Shown piece by piece: positions 11,801-26,600 of a stretch of 64,000 bases of DNA (position 1 is the stretch's first letter; every line of letters starts with the position of its first letter). The DNA comes from Chimonanthus salicifolius. Its lineage: Eukaryota > Streptophyta > Magnoliopsida > Laurales > Calycanthaceae. The stretch lies in NCBI GenBank assembly GCA_013350335.1, contig CM023534.1:13796302-13860301 (forward strand). The letters are read 5' to 3'. Position numbers and translations under genes: made by a program. The notes under the pieces are model-generated. The model had not been told where the DNA came from and ran no database searches. It saw only the letters and a list, made by a program, of their open reading frames with translations.

Positions 11801-14800
11801 CTTGATGGCTATGGGTGTCTCTCTTCTTTCTCCCTTGTGAGCTCTTAGTATGCTCACGCTCTTTGGGTTTTAATTTTTTTTAGGGTTTTGATTTACAATT
11901 GTAACGGAAGCGTGTCCCCCACATTCCCAGGCAGTGTATCGGTCCCCATACCTTATCGCACGTGGATGTGGGTCCTTGCACGTGTCCGTGCATCATAGCC
12001 AATAGAAAAATAATATACTTATTTTACTCTAACCATTTAGGTGACAGGTTTTAAGAGGGGAAATATGTTATAGTATTTTAGTTATCTTAGAAAACAATGT
12101 TAAAAAGCACTAAAATAGTTCAAACGAGTGACTACAATGTCCAACATGAGCTGTGAGTGTTTACTAGTGTCCACAGACACATGTTGAAATGTCTATGTAA
12201 CAATAGGACCTATTGGATCCAATTCACCCTCAAACATTGTGGGGCCCATAGTAGATCTAATGGATTCATTCCCCCTCAGTACACCCACCTATCCCCCATC
12301 AATTGCACCCAAACCCAATTTAACTTTTAAAGCTCATTGCTCTAACCCAATAAATTTCCACGGTTAAAAACATAGCTTCTCCTTTCAGTCGAGATAATTT
12401 TTTATAGACACTATATAGAAGGCAAAGCCTTTCAAACTCACCCATCCATATGAGCCCAAGTGGAGCCATCGGGCCGTTTGCAGTAGACTTTGGTGCAAAC
12501 TCATTAGACTTGCACACAAACTTTGGCTCACGAGACCTACAATGGACCCAAAGGACCAATTTTTCCCCGCCTAGTCCCCCCTCCAACCCACCTAGTCCCC
12601 CATGAATTGCACCCATACCCAAGTTGACAACAATCCAACTTCTAAAGTTTGTTGATCTATCCCAATGAATTTCCGCAATCCAGTAATAGGTCGCAAACTT
12701 TGAGAGCCTTAAAAAACACGGCTTCACAGTATCTGATCAAAATGATATTTTATAAGCAACATATATAAGCCAAGACCTTTCAAACCCACCCATTCATGTA
12801 GGTCCAAGTTGGCCTACCAGACTGTTTGCATGAAGGTCTCAAGAGAACTAGTTGTCCTCTTTCTTTCTTTTTTTTTTTTGGGGGCAGGGGGGCGGGGACG
12901 AGATAGTTAATAACATACTTTGTGAAAAATATGCTTTTAAGACTTTGTTATACTTCTATCAAAAGACACAAAATAAATAGAAAAATGATCTACACCAAAC
13001 AAAGCTGCATGATAAAACTATGAAACTTTTTATGGACCCACCTAGGCCCACATGGATGATTGGTTGGCAAGGTCTCTGACCAAAGTCTACCTACCAAAAA
13101 TGACCTTCATTGGATGAGTGAAGTCATTCTTTTATGGGCAAAATTTGGATCACTTTATTTAATCCAATTTGAGTGGGCTTAGTTTCAACATTTAGATCAT
13201 CTTTTAATCCAACCATCTACGCGTCTCCACAAAAAAATCATGTATGTGTGTATGCATGCTTCACTCATCAAGTCAAAATGATTTGGCAGGCACCATATTC
13301 AAGCAAATACCTTGTCCATAAATATATTTTTTAAAACATCCATCCATGTAAGCTCCACAAAAAGTTTGTGTTCGTAATGGAGAAGAACTGATACAGATAC
13401 CAAGTTGTAAGTATCTGGGAAACTGGGCAAGAGCAACAAGAATATTTATTACCAAGGAGCAGGCAGAAGTTTGATAGGAATGCAAACAACGTATCTTGTA
13501 TAAATAGATTTTATCAAATGAAGCAGATGCAGCAGTGATTGAATGAGAGTGAGCAGTAAAAGACAGATATACCGGACGAGGTGCAACTGAAATAGTCAAG
13601 AATCGGAAATCGTGCATATCCTCAGGTCCCAACCTAAGCACAGCAGTTGGAGGAGCTTGTTCGGTCTGACTGCCTGGTTCAATCTGGCAGGGAAACATTT
13701 TCAATAAGCACAGTCATTTACTTCAAAAAGTTTTACATCGTGATTTAACAGGTCCAAAACGACTAGAAGCCACTTATTAGTATAGTGTACAACAATCTGC
13801 CGATTAAAATATAAACCCGGAATGCAAAAGTTGTACCTAAAAAAAACCTAAAATAAAAAGATATCAACTTCTAAGCAAATGGTAATGTGCAGAAGCAATA
13901 ACATCAGAACTCTTTCAGTACCTGCCTTGGTGCAGGCCCAGCTGGGATGTTGACCATCTTTGATGTTACCTCAAGAACTCTTCTACTAGGAGGCACTACT
14001 TCTGATGATGATTTCTGCTTTTCAGGCCAAAGATGAAGTCTAACCCCAGAACATGGAGCAAGGTTTGTAACAAATACAAAGTGATCTTTGCCATTTGATC
14101 CCTGGACATTAAGGAAAAATCTTGAACTGAATATTCACTGAAATATGAACTAAAATGAGGATATCATTTTTGATGAATGCCTATGAAGCCCTTATATAAA
14201 AGAACAAACCATTTTCATTCAATACAGAAAAGAAATTATACAAAATATACATTTTACGATCGTCCACAGAAATAAGAGGTTTACTCTCTAAAGAAATGGA
14301 GAATAGAGCAGGTGTCAAGATAAGAGAATTATTTGAAGTTTAATGCATTACTTGTTCAGTACTGTCTGCACCTCAATGAATAATTAAGCATGTGAGGCCA
14401 ACAGTTCCATGGCCAGGACACAGAGTGTATGATGAACCCCACTATGAATGGAGCACGTCCTAAGAAACTTCCAAATTATCATTTAAATGTGCTTTGGGGC
14501 TTTTGCCCGTAATTAGGCAGTCAAATACAAATAGAAAACGACCTACGTACAATGTCTTTTACATGCAGGATTTTCCAATAGACGTCAAAGTTATCCTCTA
14601 TCTTGTTGGTTGTAAACATAAATATTCACCAACACCATTATCACTATTGTAACCATGTTTCATCTATTTGAGGCTAGCTTTTTGACTTCTACATTTCTAT
14701 TGTACCCTGTCAAAAATCGTACTCCTATCATTTGCCCAATCTATCATAACCTTCATTACCCCCTAGATCCAAGCCTCTAAAGGTCTCTCCTTCTCCAATT

Positions 14801-17276
14801 ACCTTTCAATCACATCTTTAAATTCTAGCGCTCTCACACCAAGAAAGAAAACATTTCCAAGTCCTCTGCCTCTCCCTCTGCCGGAGTTTGCTCTGGCAGA
14901 GAGAGGACCGTAGTTCCTTAGCTTGCCTCTGTCCCCGCTCACCTGCTCCCTTCCACTCTCTCCCTTTCTTCCTCTCACATTTTGTCCCTACTCGTGCCAT
15001 CGCTTGACATCACCCATCTCATGGGAGGGGAGCCTTCGTCCGTTCCCGGCGCACTGCTGCTTGTCCTCTCACCTCTCTCTGTCGTGCCGTTCCCGTGCAG
15101 AGATCTCCCGATCTCCTTTTCATTTCTTTTCTTTTCTTTTCTTCCTCTGCCTGCTCGATCAGGAGGACCAGACGGCCCCACCGCTCGACCGCCGGGAAGC
15201 ATTTTTCGGGTTCCACCTAACGAGACCTCCTGGCTTCTTAGCCTCCCGCTTGACCGTCTGTGTTTCTTTCTGTGCCTGTGCAGTAAGGTCGTCGGCCCCG
15301 GTAGCTCTCTGCTTTCCATGTCACCTCGCAAGGAAGGACCATTCGCTCCTCATCTTCCTTACCAGATCTCGTGCATCGCACTCACCTGGTTCATGTTTTT
15401 CTCTTCTGCACCTGTTGCAGATGATCGTTTCTGCAAGCCGTCACCGCCTAATCTGTTCACCTGCTCTCACGACGTGTCCACCTCTGCTCCTGGCTCCAGA
15501 ACCTCCAGTAGCTGGCCAATGTTTGCAGTGGGATCTGTCCCTTGGCTATCGCGTTGTGCTGCTGGTTCTGTTGCTTCCCGTTTATTCATCTCCGGCCAGC
15601 CCATCTTAGATGGATATTTTGGGTCCCGTGCTAGCATCGATGTTCGTGTGGATTCGACATATGTTGTTCGAGCTCCGTGTTATATCCCTGCACATGCCTG
15701 TTTTTTCCTGTTTCTTTTTCTTTCTCCTGTTTACCTGCCTGTAAGGCTTCCAGTTGGTTTTTTTTTCTCTTTATTTTCCTGTTGGACAGCTTTGTTTTAA
15801 TTTTATTTTTATTTTTCCTGTTTTGGAGCCCGTTGGGCTTTTTCTTGGTTTGTTGTACTTGGCACTCCTAGTGCTTTTTATCTTATTATTAATATATGAA
15901 CCATTTCAAAAAAAAAAGTCATATCTTTCAATTCTCTAACCTGGGCTGATTCAATACATTACCTACAAGGCCAAACCATCTTAACCAACATTGACCATCT
16001 TCTCATCTTAAATCGGCTTTTTGAATTCTACATTGTACCATGTCAAAAATTAGCCAATCTGCCATTACCTTCACTACCCCTCAATCCAAGTCTTTAAACC
16101 CCCAACCAACCCCCACCCACCCCCCCTTCTCCTAGTACCTTCAAATGAAATCTTTCCAGTCTCTAAAGTGGGGCTGATTCAATCTGTCTACAAAGACGCC
16201 CAAACCATCTTAATGCATCCCCCAACCTCTCATCTATTGAGGCTACATTTAAGTTCTTAAAAGAAATTAATTCTATCTTCTAACATTACTCTTCATACCC
16301 ATCTTAGCATTCATATCTTACTACCATTACTTTATCTATCTGTCTTTTCCAGTTCCACAAAGTGTCATAGGTTCAATTGTCTTCTCATAGAATCACCATA
16401 GTCGACACAGCACTCTCCCAGGACAGAAAAGACCACAGCTTGACGACATTTAGTGCTGCTATGCGCATCCTATTGGCTTTATCCAAATCAGATCAGATTA
16501 ATTACATGGTTGTGCCCAGATATCTAAATCATCTAATCCCCAAATCATTCATCTTAAAAAACTATTGTGCACAATCCCCGAGGTTATTACTGAATTGATT
16601 TATCTCGCTAATTAGTTGTATACTGACTGCAAGCAACAATCAGACCTCATTTTGGATGTTTGAAGTTCAACTGTCCGAAAGAAATAAGGGCTCAAAGCAG
16701 TTTCTTGGTGAATTCCAGCTACAACTAATATATCCTCAGTCTCTCCACCAACATTCTTACACTTCTTGTCACCCTTCTATACATATCAAATCCAAACAAA
16801 TGTTTTGGATGCCTTTCTTTCTTTTTTTTGCAAAAAAAAAAAGACTCCAAAGGCCCCATTAAAACTGGGGAAACTCCCAGAAAAACAAACCACAAAACCT
16901 GATACAGTATGAAACCCATCCCTCCCTTTCATAAACATCCCCTAGGCTGATCAAGACTTCCTCTGAGAGCAAAGAGCCTAGCTTTGCCATTTCATCCGCC
17001 CGCTCCTTGGCCTGATCTAGGAACATGCGAAACAGACAGCTCTAGCCCTTTAATTATCATCCTGATTTCATCGATTTTATCCAGAAATCTCCAAGGGCAG
17101 CTAATAACTTTTGCCCATTGGGTGACCACCAAGGAGTCCCCTCTACTATACTCCCCTTTGCTTCTAACCTAAGAAGCACCGATACGGGTACGCATATCGG
17201 ATACGACACGTATCCGAAACGGGGAGACAACATATTTTGAAAAACTAGAATACGGGTGAAGCGGGATACACCGAAT

Positions 17277-17341
<65 letters not shown>

Positions 17342-20300
17342 TATTGTATTCATTATAAATATAAATGAATTTATGATATTTTTTGTAAATGAATTTATTT
17401 TGTTGATATATATATATATATATATAATACATTACAAAAGATATATATTAGTAAAGATTAAAAAAGATATATATTATAAAGATTAGACTATTAACAATTT
17501 AGTATTATGAAAAGATATATATATATATATATTTTCCCCTTTTCTCCCGTATCCCGTGCCCCTCCGTGTCCCGCCATATCCCTCCGTGTCTGTTGCCGTA
17601 TCCTTGATGTATCCGTATTTAAAAAATGTTCCATTTAATTGGATACGTATCTGAGCCGTATCCGGCGGTATCCGTGTCGGATACTCGAATGGTTTCGGAA
17701 TATCTGTGCTTCATAGCTTCTAACTTTTCTAGCTCCTTGACTCCCCTCCATGATTCCATGACCTCTGCCTCATTTGAAGAGCAAACAGAAATCGGACCAG
17801 CAAAAGAAGCCAGAACACGGCAAAGGTGGGACTGAAGCACACCACAAAAACCAGCTTTCCCAGATTCTCTCGAAACACTCCCATCAACATTAAGCTTTAG
17901 GAGGCCCTGAGGAGGAAACAAGATTGCATGCTGCTTCTCTTTTTTTCTTTTCAGATCTCAGCATGGCCTCAAAGTAGCCTCTAATTATGTCTGAAGCACT
18001 GCAGCCTTTAGTTTTTCCCAGGACCCAAAGCCAGCCAGTCAACCTGATCTTAATCACCTCAAGGACAGCGGCTTGATCCTTCTAAACTCCATTGAAGACT
18101 CTAGCATTCCTCTCCAGCCAAATGGCCCAAACAATGCTAAAGCTGTGGCCACCCAAAGCTTTTTAGGAAGCTTGGGATTCCTTGCATTTTCAACATATGC
18201 CAAATCAATTTCCATAGTAACCCTATCATGGGATTCTTCCCAGTCAATAGAAACCATTTTAACAAATTTAGAAAGACATGATAGAGGCTTCAGTGCATGT
18301 CTGCCTAAACCATCATGCCTGTACACTTCCAAGTCACATGGCACTTCTCACAAATTATGAGCAGTATAACCAAAATGCTGCAATCACTTATGCAAACAAT
18401 GCATGGGAACAGTAACCAATAACATATCAAGAAGCAATATTTCAGCACAAATTAGCTATCAGTTTTATCCAACCAATAGGCATTTATTTAGATTTTTGTG
18501 TTACTTTATGCAAAAATAGACGTTTAACTGATCTGTCTATGAGATATATTTTATATGCATTTTCCATGTTCAAAAAAGTTTTTAAAACAACAGATCTTTA
18601 AATTAACAATGATGTATTAGTATTTCAGTTGCCATCTTTTAAATAAGGGAAAAAAGATGTATTAGCATGGCAAGATTTTTCATGGGTTTTGATATCAGAC
18701 ACTTCATATTGAAACTGGACACATGCCTATTATAATAAAAGACATGCACTTTATAATCTAGTCTCCCCTTTTAAGAATAAAGGCAGCACTCAGAACTGAG
18801 AGATGATCACCTGGAAACCCCTATGCAGGGCCCACTTTGGCCAAAGGAAATGGGTCAATTGGAAATTTCCACACAGATAAGAGACCCATAAAAAATTGAT
18901 GATTTGAAAGGCCATATCATTTAGGAATTAAAATAATTTAAAGTGATCCAAATCTTAGGGAGTAAAAAAACATGTCTTGATTGATCCAATCAAGGAGATT
19001 TTTGGTAGGATCCACATAAGGATGAACAGGGGATCTTGTTGTTAGTGCCTTCGGTTTGATCGATTCTATGTATTGTCAATTTCGTAACCGAGAGTGACCG
19101 TGTGTGTTGGACCTTGCCTTGGAAGATTTAAGAATATGTCAAAGTCTGAAGACCGCATGAAGATCTACTACACATTGAAGGTTCTACAGCCTACACATGA
19201 TTGGTACACAGGTAAGTAGACCTTAGTGGACCTTAGGTCAAGCCTAAACATCCTAGAAATCAATGGTAAATAAATTGGAAATCAGAAAAATGTTTAGTCT
19301 CAGCCTCGAGCATTTTGTCGAGGCTTCAAAGACTGTCCATAACTGAGTGAAAATTATGACAATTGGACTTCAGCGTGTGATCTCAGGGCCATCTGTCCTT
19401 TGACCAATTATCTTACAAAATATGGTAAGAAAAATCTGAAAAAAGGGGAAAGGCTCCTCATGATTTCGAAATATCTTATGCCTTCATCGTAATTGGCAAT
19501 CATGGTTATAATTGGAAACCTTGATAAGGCTCCTCAATCTAATAAGGGATAAAAGTCTCTCTGTGATTTGCAATCACATGAAAATCTGGAAATTCCAGAA
19601 GTCTACTCAAGTGATTGACAATCTTACAAATGTGGAAAATTTCAAAAGGCTCCTCTTGATTTAAAAAAAAAAATTGTGGAAACCGCTTTGTCATCACATG
19701 ATTAGTTAATTGAATAATCTGATTGGCAATCATGGACATGTGGCGGAATGAATGAGCTGGTCTCTGCCTAAATATCAGTAAGATTAGAGTTTGAAATTTG
19801 AAATTGAAGTGTGTTGTATTTCCATATATAGGCTCGAGGCCTCGAACAAATCCTGTAGGCCTCGAGACTGAACTGTTGGGCAAAAACTCTATAAATATAT
19901 GCTTAAGCCTTAGTTTAAGAGACAGCTGATAAATAGGAAAAACATAGGCATTCTCCAGAGACTTCTCCTTCCCTAATCTCCTCACCTTCATCATCCTTTA
20001 AAGGAAGAGTTTAAGCATTCAATGCTTGTTTAATTGTGAAGATGAGGGCATTCTTCTAGGATCCAAAAACAGTAAAACCCTTGTCCTAGAATCCATATTC
20101 TGTTGTGCCAATACTCATCAAAAGATGGACTTGATCTAGAGGAAGAAGGCGCAGAGACAATCTACAAGAAGAACATACATTTTGAAGAATTGTTAAGGCC
20201 TAAGGCAAATGTTCTTTGTTTACTTTGTTTATCATTGTACGGTGGATTAGATCAGTATGATTGAACCACCTTAAAAAATAGGTGTCAAGGATTAGACCAG

Positions 20301-23300
20301 GGCGGCCGAAGCATTTCAAAACTAGGTTGTAATGTTTGGGTGTGACTCCCATACTTAGTGGATTTATGGATAGCCCTAGAGAGGGTGAGTCCAACAGTGG
20401 ATGTAGGTTCAGGTGAACCGAACCACTATATATCAGTTGTGCATGTGTGATTTGATTCATTTGTTTATCACATGCACACACGTTTATTCCGTTGCATATA
20501 TTGTTAAATTGATAAATTATTAAAAGGGAAATAAAATCGGATCAGTCCTATTCACCCCCCTCTAGGTCTTGCATACTTCTAGTAATGGAATTTCACTTGC
20601 ATCATCAAAAACTTACCGCCGTCGAACTTTGAGAAATATAGTGAAACTACGAAAGAGTGGTTCTCATTCATTGACAAGGAAATGCACCCAGAAAATGGAT
20701 TTTCCAAAAAGTTGTTTCATGATTTCATCAAAATGCAATTGAAAAAAGGTTTATGACTTTCTCAGCACGTGCAATTCCTTGGCTCTGCAGACCAGGTCCC
20801 CTAGTTTGCAGAATCAATGTAAGTGAAGTTTCCTGATTTTTCTTTAGTTGCATCTTGAGACTAAGCATGCATTTGAAACTTTACGATAACCAAACAGCAA
20901 AACAGCTACTTTGGAGATAATGAATCTCAATATGCAAAATACTACATGTTGCTTTAGTCAAGGAAAAGTAGTAGACAGATCCAATTTTTCATTGAAAGTA
21001 CATCCATGAACAAAACCAACCCTAAGAAAGCAATGCATGAGGCAAAAATCTAGTATTACTGAAACCAATTTGGAATTTATGCCATTTAGATCATCAACAA
21101 AAGCTACTTTCCTATTAAGACAATGGAAAAGTTTATAGATAGATGGAAGAATGTACATATGTATGAGTACAACAATGTTGTTTGTAAAGCTAATTTTATG
21201 AACATTAAAGAATAAATTTCATATGTATATGATATTAATGATATCATACAAGAGATGCATGAAAGGACATTAAAGAGTGTAAAAACTGTTTGCTGGTATA
21301 TTGTGTTGGTCATTTAGGGACAATCAGAAGCACTTTCCTATGCTCGGTACCACAACAAAAAGGTTCTAGGTTTGATCGGCTCACGTCACCAATCAAAAAA
21401 TTAAAGATTCTAGGTTTGATCGGGGCCTTTTCTTTCTTTCTTTTTCTTTTTGAAACAGTAACAAGAACATTTTATTAAAAAATAAAATAGAAGAGGTATA
21501 TGAAACCAGTACAAGAGAACTGTATTTTTAGTCAAATGGTTAGAACCTTGCCATTAACCTTTTGAGTCAAATAGTCAGAATCGCCACAAAAACAGGTATA
21601 GTGCATCAATTGCAAATTTAGATCTGACAGTAGAGAGGAGGCGCCCAAAATCAAAAGTGGCATAATGCAATAACAGGACAGATTCTGTTATCTAGGTGCA
21701 ACCATAGGGGAAAAAATGGAGATGTTGATGAAGATGCATGACTAGAAAGGTAGAGAAAGTGGGAGACAAAAAAATAGGTTTTAAGTCGATTAAATGAGAA
21801 ATTAGAATTTTGGAGAAAAGACTTGAGGCTGAATGGGTTGACAATTGGCAGAGTGACGACAGAATACATGGAGTGTCACTTTTGTGGTTTGAAGAATATT
21901 GAGAAGGAATCCCTTTTATGGAAAGATCATGAAGAGGAATCAATTAAATTGGGAAAGAATTCATATTGCACTATGATAAATTCAAATACTTAGCTGCCAC
22001 CATAAAATCACATTAGCAGCATGCTATATGATACAAGAGTGTTGTGAAAATTAAAGATGCTAACAATGCTTTATGGAGTTGAATATCGCGCAATTAAGAA
22101 AATACAAGTGGACAAGGTATGGTAACAAACATGTGTCCAAAGATGGATGACTTCAGCACCATTAAAAGATAGAATCAAGAATTGACACATTAGAGAAAAC
22201 CTATAAGGTAGCCCCAATAGATAAGAAAATGGTGGAAAGTTGTTTTAAGGTAGTTTGGGCATGTACATAGGAGACCAGATGGCCCCCACACAAAAAATTG
22301 AAAGGACACAAATGGAAGGAAATAGAAGGATAGGAAGACCCTTAAAAATATGGATTGTAGGCATTGAAAATGATATGATGAATTGCATAAAGGCATGGTT
22401 TTTTATGGAATAAAAAGAAGAGAAGAATTTAAAAAGCCAACACTTGATAGATGGAACTAGTGGCTTCATTGATGATGATCAATGTAGTTGTCAAGTACCA
22501 ATTTCATTAAGGAATGGATAGAGACAATGGTGTTTTTATAACAAAGGGCACTAGTGTATATTTCCACGACTTAAATGATGACAAGTGGACAAAAAAACAA
22601 GCTCAACGTCCCTTGTTATCAAAAACACTGGTATCCTTATCAATTCCCTTTTGATTAAAGGTACATATTTTATAAGTACATGTGGACAAGTTCCCTATCC
22701 CTATCAAGTTTATGCATCACTTGGAGTCTAGTCATCAAGTTTCTTGGACGACTCCTCTTAGCGAGCTTCTTAAGCTTAACTTTGATGGAAGTTGTATGTG
22801 AGATATTGGTTTGGTAGGGTATGGTGGGATCATCCGTAATGCTTCAAAGTCTATTGTGCTTTCCTTTGCTAGTCCAATTTCTAACGGTTCAATAATTGAC
22901 GGTGGAATTGTTTGCATTATGGTGAGGCATTTTGGAGTTGGGGGAGTTGGGAGTTTCTGGGAGTATTATAGAAGGTGATTATCAGGTAGTTGTAGGGTGG
23001 GCGTTGGGTTCTCAATGCCCGTGGGTCTTCTTGGACAAAATTGAAAGGATTCAGGCATATTATTGCTTCCTTTGATTTCAAGGTTGCTTGGGCTCCTCGC
23101 GTGGCTAACTCGGCTGCTAATGATGTGGCTTGTCAGGGGTTGACTTCAGCTACGAAAGTTGTAAATAAATTCTCGTAATTTTGGGGAGGGATTGTGTTTT
23201 ATCTTGGTGGACTTCTTTTGGCCTGCTTTTTTGTCTTTCTTGTCTCTACCTTTTGAATTAATGAAGTTATCTTTCAAAAAAAAAAAAAAAATGACATCGA

Positions 23301-23628
23301 AAATGATTAAGCATGTGCGGCAAAGGCTCTCTCTACAAAATGCAATTCAAAGTGGTAAGCTAGTTCATGAAATAACACAGAACTAAGCACTAAACAGGGA
23401 TAGGAGGAAAGTACTACACAAAGCAGAAGTATATAAAAATGGAATAAGACACAATGTTGACGATGATGATTGTTTAATTTAGTCACAACATGAACTTAAA
23501 AAGCGCATTGACTATTATTTCGTATTGGACTAGGAACTACAAAACAGCAAAACAGTAGCCATTCATTTTAAAACATAGTAGTTAGAATTACTCACTCACA
23601 ATGATTCGAGGTTCCTATTGGACTGAAG

Positions 23629-23676
<48 letters not shown>

Positions 23677-26600
23677 GTCTTTTTATCTATCTAAAAGAGG
23701 TAAGCTAGTTTGTGCAGTGACGGAGATCTTAACACTAAACAAGAATAGGAAAAAAGTAGTACCATACATACATGAAATGAGACACAATAATGACGATGAT
23801 TGTTTGATTTATTCACAACATGAACTTAGAAAGCACTCTTTCTTTCACATTGAACTTTTTTCTGAATGACTTTTCTTTCATTTTACGCTCCAGAGCTATG
23901 AAACAACAAGCACTAGTCACTCATTTCTTCATGGTAGTGAGAACATTTTACAAAAAGTAAATGTTGACCATATTAAGATAAGAAATAGATTTGAGAAGGA
24001 TCAACAAGAAGAGAGAGTTGAAGATCAAAACATGAGTTTGATAGAACCCTTCTCAATTTCAATAGCCCAAACAAGTCATGAATAAATATTGTTTTAGCCA
24101 AGCTAACCAGTTTCTTTATGTCCAACCATCTTCTCCTCCCATCCATTGCTAAAACAGTGACTGTCGTCCCATCAATAAAAAGATCCCTTTCAAGCCCATC
24201 CTCGGCCCAATGAACAGATTTTGGACAAGGGAAGATAGTCTGCAAATTGGATCCTGCAATCCCAAAAAATACAGTGTTGAGAATGCATATTTATAACATT
24301 TCATCACATAAAGGTATCCTAGGTTGACAGTTGGCAAGCACTCACTGTCATAACTATGAAGGTCACAGATTCAAGTTATGCCACCATTTCAAAGAAGGTT
24401 AACCAAGAAACATCTTGATAAAAGTAATATTGCAAGCAAGAAATAAACAAAATAGGAAACTCATAAGTAAGAAAAATATTGAGATATTCAAAATTGTAAT
24501 ACAAGATTTGAAGTATTCTATGATTCTTTAACCTATCAGCAGCATGACCCTAGTTAAAGATCTATATCAAATTAAAGTGTGGAAATGTCATTAATTTTGA
24601 ATAAAGATGATCATAATGAAAAGGCAGTATCTACAGCTTCAAATTGCAAAAGAAAGGCCTCGAGGCATGCCATAAATCCTTCATCCACATATTCCTTATG
24701 AGACACACTACCTTAAATAAGAATAGAAACCATGCCACAATCACAAGTTTTCTTCTTAATTATATATTTGGCTAGGTGTGGCACTCTACAAGATCAAATG
24801 AGAGATGTTCATATGCCATTATCCTGATGGTTCTCAAAACTTAATCTGTCTGTATGTCTGTCTGTCGATACATTGGAACAATTTAATGTGCGAATCATGT
24901 TGGGTGTGTTTACATCATAGATTTAATTTTCAACGTTGAGATTATTATAAGGTGTTTAATTACAATTGTCCAATGTACCATATGCTCTATTTCATAAAAA
25001 TAAAAAGCACAAAAAGAGAGTTTTGCAATTTGTGGTTGACGAGGCGAAAGCTGTTTGAGTAACAATGGTCCAATGTCCCATATGCTCTATTTCACAAAAG
25101 TAAAAAAAAAACACAAAAAGAGAGTTTTGCAAGTTGTGGTTGACACGGCAGAAGCAGTTTGAGTAGACGATGAGGAGGTTTATCGGTCTCGACGGGCCTA
25201 GCAATACGACGGTGGAGGCGCAGACAACTGATACTCAGCACGCTGGTGTGGAGGTGATAGGAACAGATGAAGGGAAAGGAGAGAGGGAGTGGCTAGTCTC
25301 ATCTAAGAGAAAGATGAGATGGTTTCTGCAACACCAAGGAGTTCCGGTCTGTTCACATGTGTAATCGAGTGGCGGATTGGCACTGAAACAAGGTGTTCGG
25401 GTAAGGGCGTGAGAGCGATGGACGTGCGACGCTAAAGAGAACAAAACCCAATGGTTTCATGCCAAACAAAGAAGCGACGAAGGATGGAGGCGTTCCGTTG
25501 TGCAGCGCTAGCGATGAAGGGAAAAAAATCCTGGTGGGCGGATGCCTTTCGTGCATGCGACGGTGAGACCACCAGAGGGTCGTCTTCACCAAGGGTTTCA
25601 AGAGAACCCGAGTCTTTGTATTCCAAAAATAGTAATTTTGATTAATTACATCCGAGCCTTTGGAGGCTTTTATACTAAAAATGGAAAATGCAAATAAAGA
25701 ACTAATCACATTAGGGAAAGCGAAATTAAACAAAATAAAATAAAATAAACCAAAATAAAAGTCCAAGTGAAATTATTAGCAAAAAATTAAGACAAGACGT
25801 GAGATCCACGTGCGATCGGGGTGTTCTACATCAGCCCCACAGTCATGCTAAAGAACTCGTCCTCGAGTTGAAATCAGGCAAAACAACTGCAACGTCGCCA
25901 TAGTAAGTGAAAATGTCCAGAGGTACTAGAAGATGTCCAAAGGTACCAGACTAAGGTGTAGGCCAATCCTGAATAGCCTAATGGGTAGTGCTTGTCAATG
26001 CACATACGATAATAGCCATCTTTCTGTGGCACTAAGAAAGTCGCGACCGCACATGGGCTCAAGCTAGGGTGAATCAATCATTTCGCTAAGAGGTCTTCAA
26101 CTTGCTCCTGAAGAAGGGCATGTGTTGTGACACTTAACCGATAGTATGGAAGGCTAGCATCAAGCACCAAGTCAACGTTGTGTTGTATGGCTCTCATGGG
26201 AGGCAATGAAATAGGAAAAGCCAAAGGTAAAGGCAGGAGAATTCATCCAACAAAGGTTGCACCTGAAGAGGAATATCATGAGTATCATGGGGGCGTTTCC
26301 TGAACTATAAGTGCGTCAAGGCGGCCCGTTTCTTTTGAGTCTTCCACAATGTCATTGGAGATCGAACAAGTGTGATTTTCACATAAAGGTGATTGCGGCT
26401 TACTAATAGAAGGTGCAAGAACAACCTTGAGAAAATCATTCACAACAGCATAAGTGCTTGCTTTGCCTCAATGGATGGCCTCAACATCAAACTGCCAAAG
26501 GCGACCAAGTAACATATGACAAGCAGTCATATTGAGAACATCACATAGAACAGTATCCTAATATTTTCCAATAGAAAAAGGAACCATGCACTAAGAAGTA

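Larger units (their letters stand above)
16803..18350 (-). mobile_element. L1-type LINE 3' half (RNase H), split by a DNA element
   Basis: The minus strand encodes [28 protein letters not shown] sequence (start of the LINE RNase H domain) at 17930-17820. It resumes beyond the insertion with SLVVTQWAK and a 3' region ending near 16803 in an A/T-rich tail. An upstream part (18060-18340) shows the tryptophan-rich zf-RVT region with WLDxRNA-like remains. The insertion at 17169-17715 splits the RNase H frame. Confidence 0.75.

Noticed and set aside
14982..15800. Long open frame of 272 codons on the plus strand
   Set aside because: It begins without a usable ATG, overlaps long frames in other registers and on the other strand, and lies in a GC-rich retro-insertion with no domain. 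Its length follows from few stop codons in GC/CT-rich DNA.
19539..19994. 151-codon minus-strand frame
   Set aside because: It lies inside the SIRE-like LTR and has no family resemblance or splice support.
20608..20755. Plus-strand open segment as a host exon or gag start
   Set aside because: It has no splice sites, no start and no recognised domain. It is kept only as unexplained sequence.
25136..25140. LTR boundaries at TGTAGAAC/TGTATAGAAC instead of TGATGTAGAAC
   Set aside because: Only the outer TGAT boundary yields matching 5-bp duplications (GTGGT) at both ends of the element.
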